NCBI GenBank assembly: GCA_026874595.1
Contig: CM049310.1
Span: forward strand, 79,789,056-79,853,055
DNA: 64,000 nucleotides
Direction of reading: 5' to 3'
DNA from: Sipunculus nudus
Taxonomy: Eukaryota; Annelida; Sipuncula; Golfingiida; Sipunculidae
A program made the translations under genes and the position numbers. Shown in pieces: positions 12,095 through 23,243 of the stretch; position 1 is the stretch's first letter, and every line of letters starts with the position of its first letter. A model generated the notes under the pieces. It saw only the letters and a program-made list of their open reading frames with translations, had not been told where the DNA came from and did not search any database.

Positions 12095-12100
12095 TATAAA
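12095..12100 (+). promoter_or_regulatory. TATA-like box upstream of alpha1
   Basis: The word gtataaacag lies 26 bases before the start codon and is conserved in alpha2 (51625-51630). It is uncomfortably close to the ATG for a standard TATA box, so it may be chance. Confidence 0.2.
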
Positions 12101-12125
12101 CAGTTTCATCAACGAGCAACCAACA

Positions 12126-12165
12126 ATGAATCTGCTCTCTGCATATGCAGTGGTTGCCCTGACAG
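12126..12165 (+). CDS. alpha1 exon 1: signal peptide start
   Basis: ATG in the context caacaATG begins MNLLSAYAVVALT and ends at G|gtttgt, phase 1. Joined to the next exon (VFVLYIPHALTS) it makes a hydrophobic signal peptide with likely cleavage near HA-LTS. The same start and donor exist in alpha2. Confidence 0.65.
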
Positions 12166-12929
12166 GTTTGTTTTGTAAGCATGTAACTTAACATAATCAT
12201 TACATATCATTATGATCAATATCCACCTTTAATTAATGTTATTGTTACTGACGTTTTTAGCAATATATACTATTTAATGCCTAACACGACCTCGGTTTGG
12301 TTGTTCCATCTAAATATAAATTTCGTCTGAAACAAAAGAAAAAAAATGCTTGTTCCTATTTCAGTGTTTGTGTTATATATACCTCACGCTCTGACAAGTC
12401 AGTTCTCAGCGGGAGGAGACCTAAATCTATATTGCCTCGATGGAACCAACAGCGACATCATGTCTGTGAAATATTGTAAATTACGTGATGATGACACGTG
12501 GATTCCGTTATTTGAACAGCTACGCTCCAGCACAGACGAGCTAATTATTGTCAGTTTGACGGTCAGCAGAATAAGGGTCAGGTCATTAGGATGGGGTCGT
12601 GTTGTCATCCTGAGGGCTCAACCTGAGGAAGCAGGCTTATACAGATGTAGGATAGACATAAAAGGACATGTGGAGTTTCGTAACCTGTCAGTGTTTATGC
12701 TTGAAGGTAACTGACAAAGATTCAAATTAAAACTAAACCCAATTTGAATACTTCGTGTGCTATTTTTAATACTATTATACGGCACGCTGCATATAAATGA
12801 TGATTAACTAATATTTTATCTAATCTAGATGGTACTGGGATCACTTCTTTAGAAAGGACGAAGCCTCTCGTCAAATCTGGTGAGGCTTAAAGTAATTTTC
12901 AAAATAATAATAATAATTAAAAAAAAATA

Positions 12930-13004
<75 letters not shown>

Positions 13005-15305
13005 ATATTGTCACTGACAGTTATGTTAAACAGGCCATTGCAAACTCAACCCTGCTGGTATTCATAGTATCAAAGCTTATGTTTATTTTACCATTTTTAT
13101 GGTCTATTTTAAACAAATTATCGCAATGATTTGACTGTAAGCAAAAGTCACGATGTAGCACACAGCTATGACACAAGAAAGCCTAACTCTATCTTACATA
13201 TTGATATATTGACTGATAATTCACTAAAAAACAGTGATACATAGATTACCCATTGTGATATCAGAACACACCACTACTTGAGCAAGAAAAAAACACCAGT
13301 CAAAGTAAAAAGACGGGCATTATCATGGACAAGACGTTTGTCCAACAATGACCAGCAAGGTTGAACATGTGCACATTTGACAAGATAACACACACCAAGG
13401 ACCCGCAGGTGTGATAGACACCGAGTCTGTTTGACACTAGGATACTAAAAGTAGATAAAACAGCGTACAAAATGGAAAGTAGATAAAACAGCGTGCAGAA
13501 TGGAGGCGGTTACCGCCAATGAATTTTTCTTAAAACTTTTACCTATGCATCTGTATTATTTATCAGTGTCATCTTGCAAAATACGTATGGACTCTTTAAT
13601 TAGTTGGATATAACTGGTGGTGCCACATTTATTTTCATTTTTACTGACTTTGTTCATCTTTATTTGTATCTCAGGTAACAAACAAGCCTACTTTTTAAAG
13701 ATTTGAATTTGCATTGTAAAAGATGCATAATACATTAAATATAGAGATATTTATTTACATGGATTGCACAAATAATCATTATAAGCAATCAAGGCACTCT
13801 CCCTGGCTAAGATGATGGCGTTCGGTAGTCTTTAGCGGAAAACCGGAGAACCGGGAGAACACCACCGGCCTTAAACGGGCAACCACAACCCACCACTTTC
13901 ATACTAGTCTTGGCCACAAAGGGGGTCGAACCGGCGGAGAGAGATGAGTGTTTGATCCCTCGATAGTCCAGGCCCCTGGAGTTTCCGAAAGTCTGTAGGA
14001 CATGCTGAAAAAGCTCTACAATTTATAGATAACTCATCAATAAAGTCTTGGGCAGCTTTCTACTAATGGGCAAAATCACTGCATGTTTACTTATATTATC
14101 AAAATGGTAAAACGTACCATCAATGCACTTGCTTATAATTTCGTATGTAATCAAATGAATAATTTTAACATTTTCTTAAAGTTTCTTCAGGTTTTTAGCT
14201 AAGCTGACTGAAAATCAATTGTGTTATAGCAATGGCATTTCGTTCGTCGTCCGTCCGGAAATCTGTTAGCAAGACACAAATCGTAACCGCTTGACACGCC
14301 GCCTCCTCAGAGAGAACGAAGATGCACGTCAAATCTGTTAGCACAGACAAGATATATGCAACAGTGGCTAACAAGAACAGGTTCTGGCCCTACATCGCCA
14401 TACTAACTGCAGCCTCTGTCCTTGTTGTTGTATTATTGGTCAGTGTCGTCATGTTGCAAGCGTGTTATACGCCAACACATATAAGTATTAGCTTAGGAAA
14501 AACAAAGATGGACTTATTTTGCAACAAATCACAAGCTGATGATATGTGTTTCCTTATCTTCTTAACAATCTTGTTACTGTTTTTACGATTTAACTTTAAA
14601 ATGCAATACAAAGGTGCGTTAAATTTTGAAATATTATTCTTACAGCCCCATTTACGTGATTCAGTGACAAATGGCGAGGAAAATCTTGGTTCAGGTACAC
14701 AAAGATTTACCTACTTCAGGAACAGCCTGACAATGTTTGACACCGTTTACGATGACCTGTAACAATCAAATATGTGCCTTAAGAATACTTATGAACATAA
14801 ACGTATTAATTCGTTGAAGTATCAAAGAGAATCTCTCATTGGCTTGTATATGATTGTTGTCACTCGGAATTAAGGATATCCTATTTGTCCAAATAGACGA
14901 CGAGCTTTTATTTTTTACATAAGAATATAAGTACCGTATAAGTATACATATTCAAAATAGTATTACATACATGTTTCACAATTTTCCATGAACCATAGAA
15001 AAATGTGTCTGGTTCATTCAAGACTGTTTTCAACTCAATATTTTATCCGTGAAGGAAATAAAAAATTCCTCCTGTATTTTCTTATCAGTATATCCTTGGA
15101 CACGATCAGTTTAATATCATTGTCTACTTCATCACCAAAATTTTCACATCAAATTTACCATGAATTTGCATTTGCAAACGGGAATTTATAATATGCATTT
15201 TGATTTTGCTCATGTTTACTCTTTTTTTTTTCTTTTTATTTATTTTATACAGTATCTAGTAGGGGCCTTCCGCCAATACCGGATGAAGATTCGGCATCTG
15301 CTTAA
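12126..15305 (+). CDS. alpha1: single-Ig-domain membrane receptor gene (gene span, exons listed separately)
   Basis: Exons: 12126-12165 leader, 12365-12706 Ig, 12829-12879 stalk, 14311 onward transmembrane, and tails ending at 14762 or 15305. The joined product would be a type I membrane protein: cleaved signal peptide, one V-like Ig domain, short ERTK stalk, one helix and a cytoplasmic tail. Phases match throughout (1-1-1, then 0). The family resembles invertebrate Ig recognition receptors with tyrosine-motif tails; a role in self/non-self or immune recognition is inferred. In this copy the transmembrane-exon donor is mutated and the acceptor region carries a deletion, so its mature structure may differ from alpha2 (51656-54895). 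Confidence 0.65.
12365..12706 (+). CDS. alpha1 exon 2: V-like Ig domain
   Basis: The exon has 342 bp, phase 1-1, acceptor ctatttcag and donor G|gtaact. Domain signs: B-strand NLYCLDG, F-strand EEAGLYRCRI, and a Cys-to-Cys distance of 71 residues, normal for a V set. The usual C-strand Trp is replaced (SVKYCKL); a Trp lies eight residues further on in DDDTWIP. The N-glycosylation site NLS lies near the C-terminus. Compared with alpha2 I count about 13 nonsynonymous and 11 synonymous base differences, which suggests purifying selection. This copy has an extra Cys (KYC) that is His in alpha2. Confidence 0.8.
12829..12879 (+). CDS. alpha1 exon 3: stalk
   Basis: Acceptor taatctag, donor G|gtgagg, 51 bp, phase 1-1. 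It encodes DGTGITSLERTKPLVKS, a short hydrophilic stalk. The motif ERTK-x2-VKS recurs at the start of the transmembrane exon (ERTKMHVKS), suggesting that one exon arose by duplication of the other. Confidence 0.6.
12929..13002. repeat. compound (AT)n(GA)n microsatellite
   Basis: Lies 50 bases after the stalk exon. Conserved in position in alpha2 (52439-52508); its (AT)n counterpart in unit 2 marks the deletion point at 33211-33282. Confidence 0.95.
13798..13990 (-). mobile_element. GC-rich SINE-like insertion in the alpha1 intron
   Basis: This stretch is markedly richer in GC than its flanks. On the minus strand it contains a B-box-like word (AGGGTTCCACCCC in the unit 3 copy, 53192-53390) inside a tRNA-like head. 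Unit 2 lacks it: near 36055-36070 the flanks join with only about ten bases between them. The empty paralogous site supports a mobile origin. The family is not recognised. Confidence 0.45.
14311..14762 (+). CDS. alpha1 transmembrane exon with read-through into the tyrosine tail
   Basis: The acceptor gcctcctcag opens phase 1: ERTKMHVKS, then a helix around FWPYIAILTAASVLVVVLLV. In alpha2 this exon ends TAT|gtaagt. Here the site reads catataagt, so the GT is lost, and the former intron is open in frame all the way to the tail at 14646, which ends FDTVYDDL. Read-through would add about 50 residues with a second hydrophobic run (CFLIFLTILLLFLRF). About 200 bp present in alpha2 upstream (53690-53890, including its acceptor) is missing here. 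Whether this is a working fusion exon or decay needs transcripts. Confidence 0.55.
14646..14694 (+). CDS. alpha1 short form of tail exon
   Basis: After the acceptor attcttacag, a donor TCAG|gtacac at 14694 gives phase 1, which fits the terminal exon at 15253. If it is not used, the frame continues to 14762, ending in the TxYxxL motif TVYDDL. Confidence 0.4.
15253..15305 (+). CDS. alpha1 alternative terminal exon, proline-rich tail
   Basis: The acceptor tttattttatacag is preceded by a long pyrimidine tract. Phase 1 reads SSRGLPPIPDEDSASA and stops. In alpha2 (54831-54895) the same frame reads SRRSLPPIPDEDSASAEVLV; here GAA became TAA, four residues early. A polyadenylation signal follows at 15324. 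Phase 0 is also open, so the frame depends on the donor used. Confidence 0.5.
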
Positions 15306-15323
15306 GTACTTCTTTGACTGATG

Positions 15324-15329
15324 AATAAA
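15324..15329 (+). promoter_or_regulatory. polyadenylation signal AATAAA of alpha1
   Basis: Located 18 bases after the stop of the terminal exon. The unit 3 equivalent is altered to a TATAAA-like word. Confidence 0.45.
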
Positions 15330-15663
15330 GGTTCCTTTAGGAAGATTGAGTGTTATTGGTAATACGCTTATTTGAAAAGTTTTGAATATTTCAATATTTC
15401 AATATTTGATAGCCTCAGCTGCTGATACACATCCTGCCAAGTATGGATTTATTTTTTCCAGCTGTAAGCTGCACATTTACACAACACCAGACTGTGTTCG
15501 ATGGCATATTTGAAAATAAATATATTAACTGACTTAAATTTCAAATACTGAAGATAAATTAAGAATAAAATTTATTTAGTGTCGAAATAAGAACATTTGT
15601 CAGTGATATGATTGCTGAATGAAAAGTGCAGTTAAGTGATAAAAATCTCTATTCACTTGCGAA

Positions 15664-15801
15664 ATGACCAAAAAAGGCTTTCCGGAAAACATATCATTGA
15701 AAGAAATGTGTGCAACACGGACATATATGGGCTCTCCTTTTGATAGAGCCTGGCAGGACCCTTACAAATCAAGGTTTGATCCTGGCATATTTGGAGAATG
15801 A
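15664..15801 (+). CDS. unrecognised short ORF, MTKKGFPENISLKEM...
   Basis: A 45-residue frame of balanced composition, containing YMGSPFDRAWQDPYKS. The paralogue at 55242-55364 is about 93% identical up to an 11-base deletion that shifts its end. By hand, four synonymous and four or five amino-acid-changing differences are seen. It could be an exon or a processed pseudogene fragment. I do not recognise the family. Confidence 0.3.
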   Translation: MTKKGFPENISLKEMCATRTYMGSPFDRAWQDPYKSRFDPGIFGE

Positions 15802-15962
15802 AGCGATCAAATCGCTTATTTATATTACAATATTACCCAAGTCTACTTCAAGTGGGATGCGAATAAAAAAAATGTGAGAAAGCCTCCTTCCAGAAGAATA
15901 AAGTATTCCTAAACAAACAGTAGTAATAATTTATAGTTTATAAATTCGTTTTATAAAGCGTT

Positions 15963-17731
15963 TTAAGGTCTAATCATCGTAAAAAATCATGAAAATTACA
16001 TTTTTCAGAAAAACATCTGGTTTTATAGATGTTTGCTATATCTATCTTTTCATAAAAACACGTTCCTGGTGTTATATTGTATCAATTAGAAAAATAGATA
16101 TTTTAATTCAGATGTCAACCCCACGTGGGGTGCAAACACAGCCAACTGTCAGCTCGGCGAGAGTAAGCAGCGTGTAAGTTGCTTATTGGTTAACCATGCG
16201 CTCGTGGTATTAGGCAAATGGTTGATTGACAGGCGTGGGGAAGCCGCGGTCAGTCAGCCGGGAAAGAGCTTATCTTTATTACCGGCACTCACTAATTGGC
16301 ACTAAATTATACAAACACGTTCCCCTATACGCCTAACCCAGAAGTAAATACTCCTCCAATTGCCGAATAATGTCTATCTCACTGCCCTAAAATATGTTAG
16401 TTTCACCCAATAATGGTCCTGGCACCAACAATATACCTAGAAATATGAATTAACCGATTGTTATTTCTGTAATATTGACACTGCTATACACTGTAACATT
16501 TCTCCCAGGGTCAATCATTACATCGCTAAAACCATTACCGAATACATCGTTCCTTCTTCTATAATATACACTATCTTCAAACTGAGCGTCATGGATCAAA
16601 GAAAAATAGTAGAATGAGCGAGAGACAGTCACATACTGCTGATCACAAGGTTCCCGTGTCCATAGCGAAATTACACAGAGATGACGATTCTGAGTGGTCA
16701 AGTGAGAGATCGGTAAAGCAAGAGCGGCCGCATCACGATTTAGCGCGTATATGACTGGTGTAAATAAATCTAATGAGAGAGGGGGATATGTGTTGCTGCC
16801 AGCTATGTAGTGTCTCATAAATAATTGTGATAGGGAGAGACAAGCTGTTAATTGGATTAGGGTATATGGTAGTCTGAAGGAGAGCGCAGAGTAAACAGAG
16901 TGAACGTTCTTATCAGTCACTTCACACCTGACGCGTGCCCCAGCGCGGTAGCCCATGACCTGATTACCGATGACCGACCCCTCGGACCAGTAAGCTCCGC
17001 CTACTTTAGTTTGACAGTTCTTCAGTTGTCATGATGCCTAATAAAATCCTTTTTTTAACATTGATAAACCATTAAATTTTATAATTTATATATTGAAACC
17101 GATTCTCACCGGAACATTTAGTGAAAAAATACAACTGTCACTTGCGCTTATATTCCTGTTTTCCACTCGAAACGAACTTTCTCTTCCCAAACAGTTTTTG
17201 GCCGTTTTCTCAAAACAGTATTTCAGGAGACTGTATTGTCTTCAGAGCGATATTTCTCAAAAACCATCGAATATGTAATCTTTAAATTTTGCATATAGGT
17301 AAATAAAAAAAATATCCTAAAATGCGTTTTTCCTTTATTGTTTTTAGTGTAGTAGAAATGCGTTATTTAAACGAAATAAGTATTGTTAACATCATACATT
17401 TTTTTAAATTAAAATTCATTATGAAAAAAAATTATAAATATATAACAAAAAACGCCTGGAGATATTTGTATGTAGTTTCAAATGGTACTATTTCCACACA
17501 CATACCTTATGCCAAATTTGAGATATATCCAAATAAAAAAAAATAATTTTAAATCATTTTAAGTTTTAAATTTTCAAAGTGGACACTGTTACACTTTTAA
17601 AATATATCTCATCTGATAGAGAATATTCTAAGGATTCTAAATATATATACATCACAGTGTCTAAAATTATTATTAATATGAATTCTAAAGCTACATTAAA
17701 CCAAGGTTGTTTGACGATGATTAGACCTTAA
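15963..17731. mobile_element. TTAA-flanked inverted-repeat DNA transposon (unit 1 only)
   Basis: The left end TTAAGGTCTAATCATCGT is perfectly repeated in inverse at the right end, 17714-17731. The outer TTAA is the target duplication expected of piggyBac, Kolobok or Looper-type elements. Unit 3 lacks the whole segment, and about 40 bp of flank with it, at 55499-55500. No transposase is recognised, so it appears non-autonomous. The interior at 16090-17040 is richer in GC and holds a 168-codon minus-strand frame. Confidence 0.65.
16450..16956 (-). CDS. unrecognised 168-residue ORF inside the TTAA element
   Basis: It starts MGYRAGARVRCEV and ends SSVNITEITIG. It is the longest single-ATG frame outside recognised genes. 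It has no obvious signal peptide, and I find no domain motif. It may be captured host sequence carried by the element, or chance in a GC-richer stretch. No second copy is available in the window to test constraint. Confidence 0.2.
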   Translation of the reverse strand: MGYRAGARVRCEVTDKNVHSVYSALSFRLPYTLIQLTACLSLSQLFMRHYIAGSNTYPPLSLDLFTPVIYALNRDAAALALPISHLTTQNRHLCVISLWTREPCDQQYVTVSRSFYYFSLIHDAQFEDSVYYRRRNDVFGNGFSDVMIDPGRNVTVYSSVNITEITIG

Positions 17732-17736
17732 TATGC

Positions 17737-19860
17737 ATTGAAGCATGTCATAAGATATGCAAATTCATGTGACAATATATCAATCAATTTTCTATAACAA
17801 TACATAAAATACTTAATATGCATATGTTTATAAAATAATTAAAAACAAAATGTATCACAAATTATTATGCAAATCATAAAAAACATGAACTCTAGATTGT
17901 AAGACCTACATGTAAAATATTGTTTTAATCTGGCTTTTAAAAGGGAAATAGTGGCAGTGTTTTATATATAATGGCATTCATTCCAGAGTTTTGGAATCCG
18001 CATGCATATTCAGAAAATTTAAAACATCATTGATTTGGAGTTGCATGTTCATATCGTGACGTTTTTGTATATGTTAACATGCACAAAGTTTAAAAGAAGA
18101 AACAAACTATTGGTTTTCGAATCACCACTGTATTGCAATAAACGACGTATTCTCAGGCCTAATATTTGTCGCGTGATCATTTTTACCAAACGTGTCATGC
18201 CCTCACATTTATTGAGTCTTTGCCTCAAAATGTTGCTTCTTTTTGTCATTGAGTAAAATGAATGATCCATGACAAATAGCTAAATGATATATGATCTGAG
18301 TCTAAAATAGTTCATGAATATTCTGCAGAGAATACATGGTGATCAATGAAACCTATTTTATATGATAGACCTTGTACAAGCAGATAAAAATATAAATGCA
18401 TGAATAAAAGGTCTGACAGACGAGTACACTTTAGCAATAACACATTAATATGAACATCAATATTAATATAATGTTCATTTTCAGATACAATGAAAAACAC
18501 ATATGACCAATGTGACTCTTTTGTCTGGATGATTGCAATGCTCCTTCCACTTGACCTTGTCACATAAAATATTAAATTTCTTCAAAATTAGGTGTGAAAC
18601 CAAATATCCAAACTCTGCTTAATAGTACTTTTCTGACGAATCGTTTGCTTTTAACACACCTGAGATATGCATACGTACCAGTTAAGCCGGGAATATAAGA
18701 TAGTGGGCACGAAACTGGCATAACGACATAACATGTGTTAGTACTGTTACCCTCGTGAGGTAAGATTTCACGCCTTGCTTTATTTTTCACTAAAGATATG
18801 ACAACCAATATGATCCTATCGTCAATGCATTTTTAAGTACGATAAAACTTTTGTATATTGCACTTACAAACATTGTTGCATACCAATTATCTTCTTTATC
18901 TTTTTCTTTATTTGCTGACAAATTATCTGCTTCTTGTTAATGTTAAAACAATAATTTTCACACAACCGAAATTATATGTTATTCTTTACAAAAGCTTCAC
19001 TTAATTATAGAGTTAAGGTCACCAACACCAACTCACTTCCCTCCTTGTGCGAGGTTATACTCAGCGCTTGTATTACCTATGATTGGTGAAAATTTTTATT
19101 TTCATGTTGCTACTATGAAAATCTGATATTAATAAATATCCAACGCTGACGAGGACCTGCATTGTAGCACACAATAGAACTTTGCCTCAAAGGCCATGAT
19201 TCAGTACGACCCAATATGGAAACAAATGACATTCCTGAACTGAGGTCGGTTCTAAATAATAATCAATATGCCGGGTTGATACTAAGGGGGCCCGAAAATA
19301 ATTTTAATATGTTTAACAAAACGTTATGAAAGGTTAATGGCTTTTGCTTTCTGGAGAGTCTATGGTGTAATTCCAGTGTTATTTTATTGTTGTTACCGGA
19401 TAGTCCAAATTTTGAGGTGGGTTCTTCATTTAATTTTAGCTCCTGCTAATTTTTTTAAAAGTAAATTTAGGGAGCCCTATTTTCTAACTTGATATTAATC
19501 GATATAATTTATTTTTATCAAATCGTCAGTAATGTTTTATATTTATAATTATACTGATTGTCATATTTTTTACCTGGTGTCACTTGGTCACCAACGAGAG
19601 CGTTAAAACAATTCCTATTTAGCATAAATCATGAATAGATTGGATGTTGATATCTGGGGTCCGTGTCCCTAGGGACAGGGTTTTACCTACCTGCCGCTTT
19701 TTTATAGTCAATGCTGTAATCACTGGTCATAAGCTAAATAGCAAAATGTTATGACAATATGGAAATCTTAAGGGGCGGGGAAATAAGCGCCCTGGGAAAC
19801 GTATGTAAAAAATACGATAAAAATAGCTGTTAGAAATATCACTCCGAAGACCAAACGCTG
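17737..19860. other. non-coding paralogous region of unit 1
   Basis: It aligns closely with 55500-57680. Minus-strand frames at 18572-18808 and 56238-56495 share a stretch (FVRKVLLSRV), but no splice-consistent gene can be built. Nothing else is seen. Confidence 0.45.
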
Positions 19861-20263
19861 GACTTTTTTTTCAAACATATTTTTGGTGCAGGTAACCGCC
19901 TCCATCTTTTAATGCTTTGCTTAACTAAGTATATGTACATATGCAGAGTTCCATTCCGGTTTCGGACTACGTGATATCGCTTATATCCGATTTTATCTGG
20001 CGTCAACCAGGTTCGGTATACCACTCCTGCGGGCCCTGGATGTGCGTCATCCCAATGACTGGTCATAACACCGACGAACCCCCGAAAGGCTCACTCGTTT
20101 GTGAGTGAAACACGACTGATGGACACAGTCTCCCCATTAAGCCTGTAAAGCGCTCGAACCTGGGTGGGGGCCGACCGTGAAAAATCTCACCGCCTCGGCT
20201 GAGGTTCGAACTCACGATCTCCCGGCTTTGAGTCCTGCGCTCTACCGCTGAGCCACAGAAGCC
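19861..20263 (-). mobile_element. tRNA-derived SINE, full length (unit 1)
   Basis: On the minus strand the head reads GGCTTCTGTGGCTCAGCGG, then TAGAGC (A box), and GAGTTCGAACCTC (B box at 20201-20213), as in a tRNA promoter. A body of about 330 bp ends at a T run (oligo-A on the minus strand) at 19863-19870. The second copy, in unit 3, is 57681-58078. The acceptor stem does not pair, so it is a SINE rather than a tRNA gene. Confidence 0.75.
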
Positions 20264-21084
20264 AGTCTTATGCAGTTCTCGCAGTAAACAAAAAAAAATG
20301 TTATGGATTCAAATTATTGAATGAATTAAGTTTATTAATTAAAGTTGATTAGTGTTTTAATGTCAGTTTGCAGTTATCAAGCTCAACATATTGACCTGCA
20401 ACTGTCTAAGAATTGGGAAAAGGTTATTATTTTCCAAGGCTGGGCTTTTAACCTAAAATGTTGATTAGGTTCGACGTCACTATAACTCATAAAGTAACTG
20501 GACACCAGTGAAATGTCACTTTTAATTAATCTTTGCGTTTATCGACTTTATTGATGTCTTTGCCATGAAAAGTATTCGTAAACGTACATCTGATAGTGTT
20601 ATTCTATATCCCCCACATACTCAGTATATGTAAATGTGGATGGAAGTCAACACAATTACTATTCGGCGAAAGATAATTCTTTTTTAGCTTGAACACACGT
20701 TATCAATTTGATGAAAGGGCCCCTGCTAAAAGAACAACATGTGTCGTTATTCATGTGCCATTCTCATATCAAACCGTGTTGTTTCCCTGTCGACATTTTC
20801 AAAATATTCAGATTTTAAAGGAATGTTAACTACGAAGACAATCTTGATGAAACATTAAAAAAAAATAAATGAGCAAAAATTGACAAAACACACTTTTTGC
20901 ATAGTCCAACCAATCCTTTCCTTCGTATTGAAAATAAATATGAGAGCAGATTAGTGTGCAGAGTATGAACTGAAATTTAAAGGATACAAAGAAAAATGAT
21001 GTGATTTCAAATGCATGCTATTCATCATGTAAACTATCTGCAGTGCCTACTGAAGACACTGTATGTTATCCTTTACTTCTTCAG
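20264..21084. other. non-coding paralogous region
   Basis: It aligns with 58079-58904. No coding frame or RNA gene is seen. Confidence 0.4.
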
Positions 21085-21369
21085 ATTTTTTTTTATTATT
21101 TTTGTTGGGGGTAACCTCCTCCATTTTTAATGCTACCATAACTAAGTTTCTACATCTGCAGATTCCCATTTCTTTATATAACTACATGGCAAGACAGAAA
21201 CACTCATTTTATATCTTGGTATTAACCAGGCCCGGTGACTACTGCACCATTGCTAGGTTGTACTCGTGCTTTTTTGTGAGGGAAACACAGCCGTGGGGCA
21301 CAACCTTCAAATGGATCAGCAGCACGCACAACTGGGTCGGAGCACCGTGAAAAATCTCATCGCCTCGGC
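21085..21369 (-). mobile_element. headless copy of the same SINE (unit 1)
   Basis: It shares the body of 19861-20263 (ggtaaccnCCTCCAT, then the aactaagt and ctgcaga words) in the same order and orientation. It stops at gaaaaatctcatcgcctcgg, without the tRNA-like head. The counterpart is 58905-59182. A 95-codon plus-strand frame here is a by-product of the repeat. Confidence 0.55.
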
Positions 21370-22659
21370 CAACTGTACAATTTCATTCAACTCACCATAT
21401 TAATAATATGTATTATAAAATTGACAAACTATGCTCTAAAAATTCGGTTTGTTGTATTATAATTAATACAACATTAATGTTAAATTAAATCAGGCGTTCT
21501 CATTGAAATCGGGGGCCTTATATTTGGAGATTAAATTGATGAGAAAATGGGAATTCTATTCACACCTAACAAATAAAAAAACCTCGACTGTTAAGCAGGC
21601 GATTTTCTCTACCCGATATTTGAAGTTAACAATTACCTCTCATTTTATATTGTGTTTTCATATAATACTACTAAATTTCCATAAATTGTAATGCTACTTG
21701 AGATCGATGATTCATTAGCTAACACCATTTTCGGACTGATTTTCTTCTGAGACAGCATCCGTGCAATGTGCATAACGAAAAAAGAAAAATAACATAATCA
21801 TAAAAACACGAGATATTACTAGATTAGGATTAATAACTCCACCAATCTTATTCCATCAACAGTAATTTTAAATATCTGACTGTAGTGTCATTAAATAAGA
21901 ATGAACAACTTTTACAAGCCGATACGTCATCTATCTTTGCTAGGAGACAAATTGCTTAAATAGATCTAAACACCAAACAGGGATGAACAAGATATGCATT
22001 TTGTATTCCTAGGATATAAAATATAAACATGATCATTAAGTACATGGGCAGTTCCTTAAGTACAGACACCGTTTCCAGAAAAAAAGTGCACTTCGGTATA
22101 TATGCATTATTGTTACCAGGATGTATTATCTTCATATTTATCTTGGAGTGCTATTTCTTCAGTATTTACTTCCATACAGTCCGTACATTTGTTCAGCTGC
22201 ATTTGTTCAATAAACTCCTGGGTTCTAAGTATCCACAGAGGTTACCAATCTAACATAGTAAATATTTCCTCTTTGCTGATGATACCAACAAACTTGCTCT
22301 TGCATTTAGAATCTCAATTTTTTTTCAATACAGTGGTTATTCTACATTATCAAAACCAATTTGATGGATTGTATATTTTGATCCCACTTTGTGTTTTTAT
22401 ATGTTATCCAAAACATATAATGAAAACTAAATCTACAAAAAATTAGGTTTTCCATTAATGTTTAGGTCATATTTCAGCGGCAATGTACAAATAATGCAGA
22501 TATAATTGTAAGACCTGTAAGTGTTAACTGTGGTATAAATTAGGTCAATTCAGAAGCCAAGATTCTAGTAACTCTGGCACTGGTTTGTTCGTGGAGATTC
22601 TGTCCATTTTGACAGAGAAGATTGTGGTGTTGGCTGACAATTACTACGATGGTTACTTA
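21370..22659. other. non-coding paralogous region
   Basis: It aligns with 59183-60485. Part of it (22110-22230, around ttgttaccaggatgta) also recurs in unit 2 at about 36840-36960. No gene is seen. Confidence 0.45.
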
Positions 22660-23183
22660 AACCACCATGATGACCATGGCACGCTCATAAGACTACCATC
22701 AGACGGTTTTGATCTTTAAAAAAAAGACATGCTAAGAATAACGAAATATCAGTTAACTGATATAACAACTGAGAATACACCCTGTTCTTTCACAAGAACA
22801 TAAAAAGGATTATACACATGCAGGTGTATATATACTTATGCAACCATGACATTGCTATGGCTTAGCAAGATTAAGTCAGTTAAGCTACTCAATGAGATGA
22901 TGATGAATTACACCATTCTACATAAATATAGTGATCAACAGAGAGATACAGAGTTGATACAAAAATACACTTGAATTCGAAACATATACCCTCGTATGAA
23001 TCGTTTCATTTTTTATAAGATTTCTGTTGAATCCTTTAAACACAAACGGTATCCAATCCTACACGTAAAATGCAATACAGCATGTTTAAAACCGCTCTGG
23101 TATTAATATATTAATTTATAACCATCAGTGGTTTACTTACTTCTTACACTACTTCCTCATGAAGCGATACTGTAATATATAGC

Positions 23184-23243
<60 letters not shown>

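Noticed and set aside
20195-20263. tRNA gene on the minus strand
   Set aside because: A and B boxes are good, but the acceptor stem does not pair and a SINE body follows; it is a SINE head.
21063-21350. 95-codon ORF, also 112 codons at 58883-59221
   Set aside because: It lies within the headless SINE on the opposite strand. The copies differ by frame-changing indels.
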